Source: Planctomycetaceae bacterium
GTDB taxonomy: Bacteria > Planctomycetota > Planctomycetia > Pirellulales > Pirellulaceae
NCBI GenBank assembly: GCA_003455945.1
Contig: DMPQ01000214.1
Coordinates: 829 to 10,168 of the forward strand
Length of the DNA: 9,340 nucleotides
Direction: 5' to 3'
Part shown: positions 1-6,525 of the stretch, in pieces
Position numbering within the stretch: position 1 is the stretch's first letter
Layout: each line of letters starts with the position of its first letter
Made by a program: the position numbers and the translations under genes
Notes under the pieces: model-generated
Databases searched by the model: none
Seen by the model: only the letters and a program-made list of their open reading frames with translations
What the model was told of the DNA's origin: nothing

Positions 1-1100
1 GCCAGATTCCGATCGCAGACGGCGAAGTCGAGCAGCAGGAAGCAGGCATAGTCGATCAGCTCGTGAGTGGCCTGCTCGTTCGCCGCGACCAGGAACGGGA
101 CCGGCGGCGCGTCGTTCGCGGCGACCGAGTCGCGATCGGCGGGGCCACCGAAGTCGATCAGGAAGAGATCGGCGTGAGCGAGGGTCGCTTCGGTCCGGCG
201 CCACGCGGGACGAAGCAGGCCGAGGATCGCCTCGCGAGTCCATTCGCCGATGCGGCGCTGATCGAGCAGACTCGGAGCGACGAGATCCAGCGGCCCTTCG
301 ACCAGCCGCGCGATCGCCTCGGACGCCTCGTTCCCTCGCTCGCGCCACCAGTCGAGCGCCAGCGCGCGGATATGTCCTTCGGGGTGCGTCACGCCGCGCG
401 ACTTCTCCGCGGTCGCGAGTCCCCCTTCGCGCGACAGGATCTCGCGCGACTGATCCAGATACCTCGCGCCGTCGACTCGCGCGTTTCCGGTCAGCGACTT
501 GACCAGCGCACCGATCGCCGGTTCGACCGCGCCGCAGACCTCATAGGCACCGCGGTCGCAGGCGATCTCGAGCATCAGCCGAAAGCGGCGAGCCGTCTCG
601 ACCCAGACATCCTGTTCGGCCGACTGCAGCGCCGCGGCAGCGAGCAGTCGATCGGCGATCAGCAGTTCGCCGTTCCGCTCGGACCAGAGAAGCGCATGAG
701 CGAGTTCGTGCCCCATCAGCGCCGCCAGTTCGTCGTCGTCGAGCAGGTCGTCGATCGGACCGGTCAGGATGACATGCAGCCGATCGGGCATCGGCGCGAT
801 CGAAGCGTTCGAGCCGTGCAGCGCGGCGCCGCGGTACAGCGTCACCGGCAGCTCGATCCCGAGGGTCGTCGCCGCTCGCTCGACCGCTTTGGCCAGTCGC
901 GGCTCGGCGGCCAAGTCCAGCCGCACGGTCGACTTGAGCAGCTCGGTCAGATGGCGATCCCGCTCGGCCGGATCGTCGGCTCGTTGCGCGAACCAGTCCC
1001 AGGTGTGACGATCACGGCGCTGCAGTTCGTCGATCGTCCGATCGTGAAGGTCGGTGCGGAGCGAGAGGGAGGGCACGTCATCGCATCCGAGTAGAGGCAT
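1..1100 (-). CDS. M48-type zinc metallopeptidase, C-terminus cut by window edge
   Basis: A reading frame with no stop runs from an ATG at 1098-1100 down to base 3, giving at least 366 residues; the gene continues past the left edge. Residues 131-135 are HELAH, the HExxH zinc site, and E178 with D182 (EIACD) fit the ExxxD helix that gives the third zinc ligand in M48 peptidases. A hydrophobic LMG precedes the HELAH helix, as is common in the family. I see no signal peptide or membrane segment in the visible part, so it differs from membrane-anchored HtpX/Ste24 and may be cytoplasmic. The N-terminal part (LQRRDRHTWDWFA, later LLKSTVRLD) resembles a planctomycete M48 group that I recall. The substrate is unknown. 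It starts 43 bp after the cyclotransferase gene on the same strand, so co-transcription is likely. No clear Shine-Dalgarno precedes the ATG, and the start is therefore less certain than the family call. Confidence 0.82.
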   Translation of the reverse strand, partial: MPLLGCDDVPSLSLRTDLHDRTIDELQRRDRHTWDWFAQRADDPAERDRHLTELLKSTVRLDLAAEPRLAKAVERAATTLGIELPVTLYRGAALHGSNASIAPMPDRLHVILTGPIDDLLDDDELAALMGHELAHALLWSERNGELLIADRLLAAAALQSAEQDVWVETARRFRLMLEIACDRGAYEVCGAVEPAIGALVKSLTGNARVDGARYLDQSREILSREGGLATAEKSRGVTHPEGHIRALALDWWRERGNEASEAIARLVEGPLDLVAPSLLDQRRIGEWTREAILGLLRPAWRRTEATLAHADLFLIDFGGPADRDSVAANDAPPVPFLVAANEQATHELIDYACFLLLDFAVCDRNL

Positions 1101-1143
1101 CGAAGCGGACGGTGCAGCTTGTACTGCAAGGCGACTCGGTCGC

Positions 1144-2004
1144 TCAGTCCTTCAGACGGATCCGAAAGAGCTTGGGCCAGAGCTTCCCGGTCACCAGCAG
1201 CGTTCCGTCGGCCGCATCGTAGGCGATCCCGTTGACGACCGCATCGGGATCGGCCAATCGGACCTCCTTGCGCAGTTCGGTCAGATCGACTCTGGCCACG
1301 ACTCGCCCGTCGGCCGGATCGATCTTCACCAGATCGTTCTCGTACCAGACGTTGGCCCAGACGTAGCCGTCGATGAACTCGAGTTCGTTCAGATGATCCA
1401 GCCGACGTCCGTCCATCGTCACGTCGACATGACCGATCTCGCGGAACGTCTTGGGGTCGAGAAAGAAGAGTCGCTCGGTCCCGTCGCTGACGATCAGTCG
1501 CCGGCCGTCGTGAGTCAGCCCCCAGCCCTGATGCGGCCACTCGTGCTCGGCGACCGTCGCGAACGAATCGTCCAGTTCGAACAGGATCTCGTTCTTCCAG
1601 GTCAGCATCAGCCACCGGTTCTCCCAGCGGCAGCTCCCTTCGCCGAAGATCGAGTCGTCCAGCTCGCGGCGGCGGAGGACTCGGCCGGTCGTCACCTCGA
1701 CCTCGCGCATCGACGACTCGCCGAACCGCCCGGTCGATTCGTAGAGCTTGCCGTCGTGAAGGGTGAGTCCCTGGGTGTAGGCGGTGAAGTCGTGCGGATA
1801 GACGGCGACTCGTTCCCAGCCGAGCGTCGGAACGGCATCGCGGTCGTCGGCGACCGTCCCGCGGCCGAGCGTCCGGAGCAGGATCAGTCCGAGCACGATG
1901 GCGACGGTCAGCCAGAGCCAGAAGCTGCGGAACCACGGAACGGAACGCGAGCCGGGGGGCGCGAAGTCGGAGCTGCTGGAACGCGAGGAGCGGCGAGCCG
2001 GCAT
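1144..2004 (-). CDS. Glutaminyl-peptide cyclotransferase, membrane-anchored
   Basis: This 286-residue protein belongs to the beta-propeller glutamine cyclotransferase family, which turns an N-terminal glutamine of a peptide or protein into pyroglutamate with release of ammonia. Recognisable segments are PHDFTAYTQGL (70-80), the following YESTGRFGESS, then NELEFIDGYVWANVW, VNGIAYD and the closing GKLWPKLFRIRL (273-284). They lie in the usual order and cover the full domain. Residues about 28-43 (FWLWLTVAIVLGLILL) form one hydrophobic segment after an Arg/Ser-rich start. That pattern suggests an uncleaved signal anchor with the catalytic domain outside the cytoplasm. The ATG is preceded by AGGA nine bases upstream. 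A TAGACT hexamer at 2052-2057 (minus strand) could be a -10 element, though no good -35 goes with it. It lies upstream of the M48 gene in a probable two-gene unit. The family call is firm; the natural substrate is not known. Confidence 0.9.
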   Translation of the reverse strand: MPARRSSRSSSSDFAPPGSRSVPWFRSFWLWLTVAIVLGLILLRTLGRGTVADDRDAVPTLGWERVAVYPHDFTAYTQGLTLHDGKLYESTGRFGESSMREVEVTTGRVLRRRELDDSIFGEGSCRWENRWLMLTWKNEILFELDDSFATVAEHEWPHQGWGLTHDGRRLIVSDGTERLFFLDPKTFREIGHVDVTMDGRRLDHLNELEFIDGYVWANVWYENDLVKIDPADGRVVARVDLTELRKEVRLADPDAVVNGIAYDAADGTLLVTGKLWPKLFRIRLKD

Positions 2005-2093
2005 CGCAAGAGGTCCTGGTCGGAGCGAAGGGCGGTCGAAGGCGAAACGTCAGTCTATCGAATCGCCGGCTGACGTCGTACGGCGACCGCATT

Positions 2094-2345
2094 TCACGTG
2101 GGCCCGGCCACTCCGTGGCCGAGGCAGGGTTTCGTCCCGACGCCGAACGAGCTTCGAAGCGTCAGCCGTGTCGGCATCCTCCCGACCTCGGGCTCGGAGA
2201 GCCCGGGGCCACGAACTCCGCCGACTGTCTCACGGCCGCGCGTCGGGGACGACGCGGGCCCACGTAGGGGCCGAGCTGCGCTGAACCCCTCGCTGACGCT
2301 TCGGGCTGGGAGACGCGGAGAGGCAGATGCGGGGGGCCCGTTTTT
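2094..2345. repeat. Mosaic of intergenic palindromic repeats
   Basis: This non-coding stretch is unusually dense in perfect inverted repeats. Hairpins with short loops sit at 2106-2120 (GGCCAC/GTGGCC), 2189-2205 (CGGGCTC/GAGCCCG, extendable to ten pairs with one wobble) and 2239-2256 (CGCGTCG/CGACGCG). A ten-base palindrome GCTTCGAAGC lies at 2151-2160. Two longer-range inverted pairs are present: ACGTGGGCCC 2096-2105 with GGGCCCACGT 2256-2265, and CGAAGCGTCAGC 2155-2166 with GCTGACGCTTCG 2292-2303. They interleave rather than nest. The segment 2283-2320 reads accidentally as NPSLTLRAGRRG and contains GAGACGCGGAGAG, both of which I recall from planctomycete intergenic repeats. The stretch ends with CGGG-GGG-CCCG followed by TTTTT (2330-2345), which is terminator-like on the plus strand. 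The sequence shows the palindromes; membership of a genome-wide repeat family is inference. Confidence 0.6.
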
Positions 2346-2384
2346 CCTCGTTTTCCAGGTGTCCCGAGCCCCCGTGAACCCGTC

Positions 2385-2413
2385 TTGTGAGCCCTCGGCA
2401 AAACCTGTAGCCT
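2385..2413 (+). promoter_or_regulatory. Weak candidate promoter for clpP1
   Basis: TTGTGA (2385-2390) and TAGCCT (2408-2413) are separated by 17 bases and match the sigma-70 hexamers at four and three positions. A leader of about 160 bases would follow. It contains a long-range inverted repeat, CGCGAGAG 2471-2478 with CTCTCGCG 2515-2522. No better pair was found by eye, and sigma-factor preferences of this organism are unknown. The remainder of 2346-2579 holds no gene I can support. Confidence 0.22.
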
Positions 2414-2579
2414 CCGCTGACATGGGCCGAAGGGAGTCGTTTCGCTCGTATTTCGCGGGCTGATCCGTGTCGCGAGAGAGACTTGAGGCCGAGAGCTGCG
2501 TCGCGTCCGCGACCCTCTCGCGCGATCGCTCTCCGTGCGGCTCGTCCGACCCCAGCCTCTGATCGAAGGAACGCCTGCC

Positions 2580-3260
2580 ATGTCGTTGCCGTTGCCGCCG
2601 TTCTCCGCCGGCCGCAATCTCCCGGGAGCGCCGGGGATCGCCCCGACTCACGATCGCTCGCTCGTCTCGCAGGCCTACGCCTACGGCGACTATCAGCGCC
2701 AGCGGCAGATGACGCTGGGCGATCTGTTGCTCGAAAACCGGATCGTCTTCCTGCAGGGAGAGATCCACACGGGCAACGCGAACGACGTGGTGATGAAGCT
2801 GCTGTATCTGCAGAGCGAGAATCGCCGCAAGGACATCCACTTCTACATCAACTCGCCCGGCGGCGACGTCGTCGCGACGCTGGCGATGTACGACGTGATG
2901 CAGATCATCAGCTGCCCGATCGCGACCTATTGCGTCGGCCAGGCGGCGAGCGGAGCGGCGGTGCTGCTCGCCGGCGGGACCAAGGGGAAGCGGTTCGCGC
3001 TTCCGAATGCCCGAGTCATGATCCATCAGCCGTACGGCGGAGTCGGCGGACAGGTCAGCGACATCGAGATCCAGGCGGCCGAGATCCTGAGGGCGCGCGA
3101 GATCCTGAACGTCATTCTCGCGAAGCACACCGGTCAGCCGCTCGAACGGATCGCGAAGGATACCGATCGCGACTTCTTCCTGTCGGCGGAAGAGGCGAAG
3201 AGCTACGGTCTGGTCGACGAGATCACCAAGAAGCCCGAGGTCGACGACGACGGCGAGTGA
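2580..3260 (+). CDS. clpP1: ATP-dependent Clp protease proteolytic subunit, paralogue 1
   Basis: This 226-residue protein is a ClpP serine peptidase. It would form heptameric rings that degrade substrates unfolded by ClpX or another AAA+ partner in the cytoplasm. The triad is complete: S124 in [11 protein letters not shown]149 in MIHQPYGG and D198 in DTDRDFF, with the spacings (25 and 49) of Escherichia coli Clp[12 protein letters not shown] (88-98) is the conserved Gly-rich segment. Two features set it apart. The residue after the catalytic Ser is Gly rather than the usual Met. The N-terminus is also about 26 residues longer than that of the next gene's product, and it is rich in Pro and Gly. 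ATG 2580 was chosen because AAGGA lies nine bases upstream; an in-frame GTG at 2535 would add 15 residues without better support. The second clpP follows after 107 bp on the same strand. Confidence 0.95.
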   Translation: MSLPLPPFSAGRNLPGAPGIAPTHDRSLVSQAYAYGDYQRQRQMTLGDLLLENRIVFLQGEIHTGNANDVVMKLLYLQSENRRKDIHFYINSPGGDVVATLAMYDVMQIISCPIATYCVGQAASGAAVLLAGGTKGKRFALPNARVMIHQPYGGVGGQVSDIEIQAAEILRAREILNVILAKHTGQPLERIAKDTDRDFFLSAEEAKSYGLVDEITKKPEVDDDGE

Positions 3261-3367
3261 CCCGTCTCGGGCGAGTCGCTCGGAGCGCCCCGTTCCGCGG
3301 CTCCGTTCGCGACCCGTCTCAGGATCCCCGCGTCGTTCTCCGTACCGACTCACGCAGCGAGAATCCC

Positions 3368-3970
3368 ATGGCTCTGATCCCCTACGTCATCGACAACACC
3401 GGTCGCGAAGAGCGGGTGTACGACATCTACAGTCGCCTGCTGAAGGACCGGATCATCTTCCTCGGGCAGCAGGTGACCGCCGACCTGGCGAACTCGCTCG
3501 TCGCCCAGATGCTCTTCCTGCAGTCGGACGACCCCAAGGCGGACATCCACCTGTACATCAACTCGCCCGGCGGCAGCGTCGTCGCGGGGCTCGCGATCTA
3601 CGACACGATGCAGTTCATCACCTGCGATGTCGCGACCTACTGTCTGGGCCAGGCCGCCTCGATGGGAGCCCTGCTGCTGACCGCGGGGACCAAGGGGAAG
3701 CGGTACGCGTTGCCGAACGCGAACATCATGATCCACCAGCCGCTCGCCGGCATGGAAGGGACCGCCGAAGAGATCCTGATCCACGTCAAGGAACTGCGCA
3801 AGACGAAGCAGCGCCTGAACGAGATCCTGCTGCGTCACACCGGGCACACGCTCGAGAAGATCGAGCAGGATACCGATCGTGACAACTTCATGACGTCGGT
3901 CGAGGCACGCGACTACGGCCTGATCGATCACGTGATCACGCACATGGGCGGAACCAAGCCGCAGGGCTGA
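3368..3970 (+). CDS. clpP2: ATP-dependent Clp protease proteolytic subunit, paralogue 2
   Basis: This is a 200-residue ClpP of ordinary length. The triad is S98 in [12 protein letters not shown]123 in MIHQPLAG and D172 in [19 protein letters not shown] is present, and the Ser-Met-Gly context is canonical. The protein starts close to the mature ClpP N-terminus ([12 protein letters not shown]...), with little or no propeptide. It is clearly related to the upstream paralogue, but the two differ throughout, so this is an old duplication rather than a recent one. Side-by-side genes suggest that both subunits are made together and may assemble into mixed rings, as reported for two-ClpP bacteria such as mycobacteria; here that is inference. 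ATG 3368 is the natural start. The same frame is open far upstream, but only because of an antisense-like shadow through clpP1. No clpX or clpA lies in the window. Confidence 0.95.
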   Translation: MALIPYVIDNTGREERVYDIYSRLLKDRIIFLGQQVTADLANSLVAQMLFLQSDDPKADIHLYINSPGGSVVAGLAIYDTMQFITCDVATYCLGQAASMGALLLTAGTKGKRYALPNANIMIHQPLAGMEGTAEEILIHVKELRKTKQRLNEILLRHTGHTLEKIEQDTDRDNFMTSVEARDYGLIDHVITHMGGTKPQG

Positions 3971-3977
3971 GCCCTGT
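3961..3977 (+). other. Small hairpin with the clpP2 stop codon in its loop
   Basis: CAGGGC (3962-3967) and GCCCTG (3971-3976) are perfect complements, and the loop between them is TGA, the clpP2 stop codon. A G-T wobble can extend the stem by one pair. It is visible in the sequence; a role in termination or mRNA stability is speculative. Confidence 0.4.
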
Positions 3978-4011
3978 GAGCGGCACCGAGCCCGGCTCGG
4001 CTGTCCCGCTC
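3978..4011 (+). terminator. Nested hairpin between clpP2 and the lipoprotein gene
   Basis: An inner stem CCGAGC (3986-3991) with GCTCGG (3995-4000) has a three-base loop. An outer stem GAGCGG (3978-3983) with CCGCTC (4006-4011) encloses it. No T-run follows, so this is not a classical intrinsic terminator. It could be a partial terminator, a processing site or an mRNA 3' stabiliser between two genes only 76 bp apart. Confidence 0.35.
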
Positions 4012-4046
4012 CGCCAACGGCACGACCTTCGCGCGGACGATCAAGG

Positions 4047-5492
4047 ATGATCCGACCCTCGCTCCACCGGTCCCTCGCGGACCTCCGAACTCGCGCCGCC
4101 GAAACCTCCGGTTCCGGCCGGCGCGTCGTTGCGATCGCCGTGGTCGCGCTGCTGGCGGTCGTTCCGAGCGGGTGCGCCGGACGCCGCTACTCGCAGCAGC
4201 TCGAAGTCGACGCGATGCGCGCCGAGTACTACGAGCTCGAGGATCGCTATTACGAGACGCTCGGACGGCTCGAAGCGGCCGAACGAAAGCTCGAACGCCA
4301 CGGTCTCGATCAGGAGCGCGAAGAGGATGACGCCGCGCGTTCCGGCGCCGGCGGCGCCCGAACGAACGACGACTCCGGTCTGTTGCCGCTCGACGGACGG
4401 ATCGACTCGGATGACCCCGAGCCGAATCCGATGCCTGAGGCTCCGGCCGTTCCGAACGATCTTCCCGAGCCCGGCAACCTCCCCGGTCCCGACGCCCGTC
4501 GCCGTCCGATCGGAGCCGGAATCCGGAATGCCGGGCGAGCGGTGCTGAACCCCGGCCTCGATCGCCTCTCGGCTCGCACGCGGCGCGTCGGTCCGAACGT
4601 CGAGGGGCGCGACTACCGCGATCCCTCCGAGACGGCGGCCGATCGGAATCGACGTCACCAGTCCGAAGCGGCTCGCGCCGGCGTCCCTTACTTCCCGAAT
4701 CCGGACGACGATCGGGAACTGCTCGCGGCATCGGTCGACGACTCGTCCGCCGGCGACGAGGGCTACGGGCCGCCGGTCGAGAGCGAATCGATCGACGACG
4801 AGCCGGGGGAGATCGGCTGGCAAGAGCCGCGTATCGGCGAACCCCTCCCGGTCGATGAGGTCGACGAGCTGCCGATCGACGATTGGGAGGTGGTGGCGGT
4901 CGGAGTCGATCGACGGCAGACCGCCGGTTTCGATGCGAACGCCGACGGTATCGACGACGGCATCTCGTTGGTGATCCACCCTCGCAATGCTTCGGGACAG
5001 ACGATCCCGGTCTTCGCGCCGATGTCGATCGCCGTGATCGACCCGGCGGAGCGCGGCGAGGCGCAGCGGATCGGCCTCTGGAAGTTCACCGCCGACGAAC
5101 TCGCCTACCGCCAGCCGGCGACCGCGCGTCCGTCGGACGGCATCGCCTTGCGGCTGAATTGGACGCGAGGGATTCCTCGCCACGGCAATCTCGCCGTCTT
5201 CGTCCGGTACGAGGCGCCGGACGGTCAGCAGTACGAGGACCGGCTCGATGTCGCGATCGCGCTGCGAGCGGGAGAGCGTTCGGCCTGGACCGCTCGCCCG
5301 ACGCCTTTCCGGAGCGCCGCGGACGGCAGTGCGTCCGGATCGGCGGTCCCTCGCCCCGGCTCGCCGACTCCGGTTCGCGAGGTCGGGACCGGTTCGCGAT
5401 CCGGCGGCTCGACGGTCCCTCCGCCGTCGCGCCCGATCGATACGTCGATCGGCCCTCAGACGAATCGCCCTGCCTGGTCGCCGTTCCGCTGA
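4047..5492 (+). CDS. Predicted lipoprotein with coiled coil, acidic linker and conserved C-terminal domain
   Basis: This 481-residue protein is of unknown function. Residues 27-39 are hydrophobic and lead to PSGC, with Cys43 as a probable lipidation site. Pro at -3 makes the lipobox imperfect. Residues about 46-95 (LEVDAMRAEYYELEDRYYE onward) are charged and regular and should form a coiled coil. From about 95 to 285 the protein is rich in Asp, Glu, Pro, Arg and Gly and looks disordered. A compact domain follows from WEVVAVGVDRRQTAG to about residue 415, with DANADGIDDG near 295-305 resembling an Asp-rich calcium loop. Later segments include SLVIHPRNASGQ, IGLWKFTADEL, LRLNWTRGIP and VFVRYEAPDG, a beta-rich pattern. 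The last 65 residues are again Pro/Ser/Gly-rich. I recall similar proteins in planctomycetes, without a known role. The start is uncertain: AAGG abuts the ATG too closely to act as a Shine-Dalgarno. It follows clpP2 by 76 bp. Confidence 0.8.
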   Translation: MIRPSLHRSLADLRTRAAETSGSGRRVVAIAVVALLAVVPSGCAGRRYSQQLEVDAMRAEYYELEDRYYETLGRLEAAERKLERHGLDQEREEDDAARSGAGGARTNDDSGLLPLDGRIDSDDPEPNPMPEAPAVPNDLPEPGNLPGPDARRRPIGAGIRNAGRAVLNPGLDRLSARTRRVGPNVEGRDYRDPSETAADRNRRHQSEAARAGVPYFPNPDDDRELLAASVDDSSAGDEGYGPPVESESIDDEPGEIGWQEPRIGEPLPVDEVDELPIDDWEVVAVGVDRRQTAGFDANADGIDDGISLVIHPRNASGQTIPVFAPMSIAVIDPAERGEAQRIGLWKFTADELAYRQPATARPSDGIALRLNWTRGIPRHGNLAVFVRYEAPDGQQYEDRLDVAIALRAGERSAWTARPTPFRSAADGSASGSAVPRPGSPTPVREVGTGSRSGGSTVPPPSRPIDTSIGPQTNRPAWSPFR

Positions 5493-5503
5493 GCGAAAGA
5501 CGG

Positions 5504-5527
5504 CGACTCGGTCGTTCGATCGAGTCG
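5504..5527. terminator. Hairpin between convergent genes, probable two-way terminator
   Basis: CGACTCGGTC (5504-5513) pairs with GATCGAGTCG (5518-5527) over ten bases with one G-T pair and a GTTC tetraloop. It begins 12 bases after the lipoprotein stop codon and lies 41 bases beyond the methyltransferase stop on the other strand. Read on the minus strand it is followed by a short TCTTTC; on the plus strand no T-run follows. Position and stem quality favour termination. Confidence 0.5.
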
Positions 5528-5567
5528 AGTGCGACCGCTCCGAGCCGTGTCGGATCCGGCGCGGCGA

Positions 5568-6299
5568 TCAGCGCTTGCGACCGACGTAGCGGTAGTACGG
5601 CATTCGGATCAGCGGGATGTACGGAACCTTTCCTTTCGCCTCGGTGCAGGTCACCGTCTCGAAGTGGCGATCGAGAAAGGGGAGATGGTCGGGAGACGGA
5701 AAGACGTTGTCTCCGGCGAACCAGACCGGCCAGAACGATCGCGTGAACCAGCCGTGCTTGGCTCGCCTTTCGGCCGGGAACTTGCGGGCGACGTAGAAAT
5801 CGACGACGCCGATGACCCCTCCCGGCTTCAGGATCCGCAGCGCGTTCTCCATCGCCGAGAACCAGTCGGGAATCATCGTCAGCGAGTAGCTGAAGGTGAC
5901 GACGTCGGCCGAGCCTTCTTCGGGGGTGAAGGTCGTCGCGTCCGCCTCTTCGGTCCGGACGTGACTCCATCCCTTCTCGTCGAATCGTTTTCGAGCGACC
6001 TGCAGGAGCGAGGTCGAAAGGTCGACCAGATAGACCTTCGAAAGCCGGGGGACACGATCGGCGACGGCGGCGATGTTGAAGCCGGTCCCGCCTCCCATGT
6101 CGACCCAGACACCTCCCTGTTCCGGCCAAGGGATCGACTCGAGCATCGCTTCGCGACCGTTCAGCAGTCGACGGCGAAAATCGTCGTACGCCTCGGCCTG
6201 TCCGCCGTAGAAGTTCTCCATCCGCTCGGCGTGACTCTTGCCGCGAACCGGCTTGAGCAGCAGGTGGTAGAGGATCCGGAGGTCGGCCATCAGCCCCAT
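5568..6299 (-). CDS. Class I SAM-dependent methyltransferase, BtaB-like (betaine lipid synthesis)
   Basis: This is a 243-residue cytoplasmic enzyme with a Rossmann-type methyltransferase fold. Motif I is VDMGGGTGF (66-74); VYLVDLS, a [13 protein letters not shown] segment and [15 protein letters not shown] follow in the usual order. The region before the fold, [20 protein letters not shown] then NGREAML, and the ending [18 protein letters not shown] recall BtaB and the methyltransferase half of fungal and algal BTA1. Those enzymes add three methyl groups to diacylglyceryl-homoserine to form DGTS, a phosphorus-free membrane lipid. BtaA, which makes the substrate, is not in the window. The specific role is therefore inferred from motifs alone; another small-molecule methyltransferase is possible. 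ATG 6297-6299 was chosen over ATG 6288-6290, which is also plausible. A GTG at 6386 would add 29 residues with no family resemblance. Confidence 0.85.
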   Translation of the reverse strand: MGLMADLRILYHLLLKPVRGKSHAERMENFYGGQAEAYDDFRRRLLNGREAMLESIPWPEQGGVWVDMGGGTGFNIAAVADRVPRLSKVYLVDLSTSLLQVARKRFDEKGWSHVRTEEADATTFTPEEGSADVVTFSYSLTMIPDWFSAMENALRILKPGGVIGVVDFYVARKFPAERRAKHGWFTRSFWPVWFAGDNVFPSPDHLPFLDRHFETVTCTEAKGKVPYIPLIRMPYYRYVGRKR

Positions 6300-6340
6300 C
6301 GAAGCGGTCTCGTCGGCAGGTCGGAAGCGAAGGTCATGCG

Positions 6341-6395
6341 GCGGCCGAGCGGTTCGGGAGGGTACCGGCCGCGGCGGTCCGAACACGACATTCTA
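6341..6395 (-). promoter_or_regulatory. Candidate -10 element and leader hairpin of the methyltransferase gene
   Basis: On the minus strand TAGAAT (6390-6395) matches the sigma-70 -10 consensus at five of six positions. No convincing -35 is seen at 16-18 bases. Downstream in the presumed leader, GCGGCCG (6341-6347) and CGGCCGC (6366-6372) can form a seven-pair stem around 18 bases. The rest of the 226-base divergent gap holds no gene I can support. Confidence 0.25.
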
Positions 6396-6525
6396 ACGAT
6401 TGCGGATGGTTCGAGGTCGGGGGACGAGCGAAGATGAGCGGGCGCAGCGGCGGTGCCGAAGGGGCTCCTCCCGGCCGCCGCGCGACCCGCCGAAGCCTGA
6501 GACCGTAACCGGAGAGCTGCGACCG

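Noticed and set aside
63..1094. Plus-strand open frame of 343 codons
   Set aside because: The product is rich in Arg, Gln and Asp and has no recognisable domain. The opposite strand encodes a protein with HELAH and EIACD motifs across the same bases, so this is an antisense shadow.
1054..2073. Plus-strand open frame of 339 codons opposite the cyclotransferase
   Set aside because: Composition is unlike a protein and the minus strand carries a full conserved family. Long antisense frames are common in GC-rich DNA.
2098..2463. Small plus-strand frame containing NPSLTLRAG
   Set aside because: It is an accidental translation of the palindromic repeats; no ribosome site and no protein-like composition.
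3259..3320. Direct repeat GACCCGTCTC in the clpP1-clpP2 gap (3259-3268 and 3311-3320)
   Set aside because: Only two ten-base copies in GC-rich DNA, one overlapping the clpP1 stop codon; chance is a sufficient explanation.
2094..3353. Minus-strand open frame of 419 codons opposite clpP1
   Set aside because: It is an antisense shadow of clpP1 and of the repeat region; it includes the repeat-derived PARSVSEGFSA peptide and no domain.
2483..3367. Upstream extension of the clpP2 frame through clpP1 (495 codons in all)
   Set aside because: The extension is Arg-rich and out of frame with the true clpP1. Family length and the ClpP N-terminus place the start at 3368.
6400..6525. N-terminal extension of the AlkD-like gene by 42 codons
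   Set aside because: The extension is Arg/Pro-rich and unlike the family, while the ATG at 6526 has a GGAG upstream and begins the homologous part.
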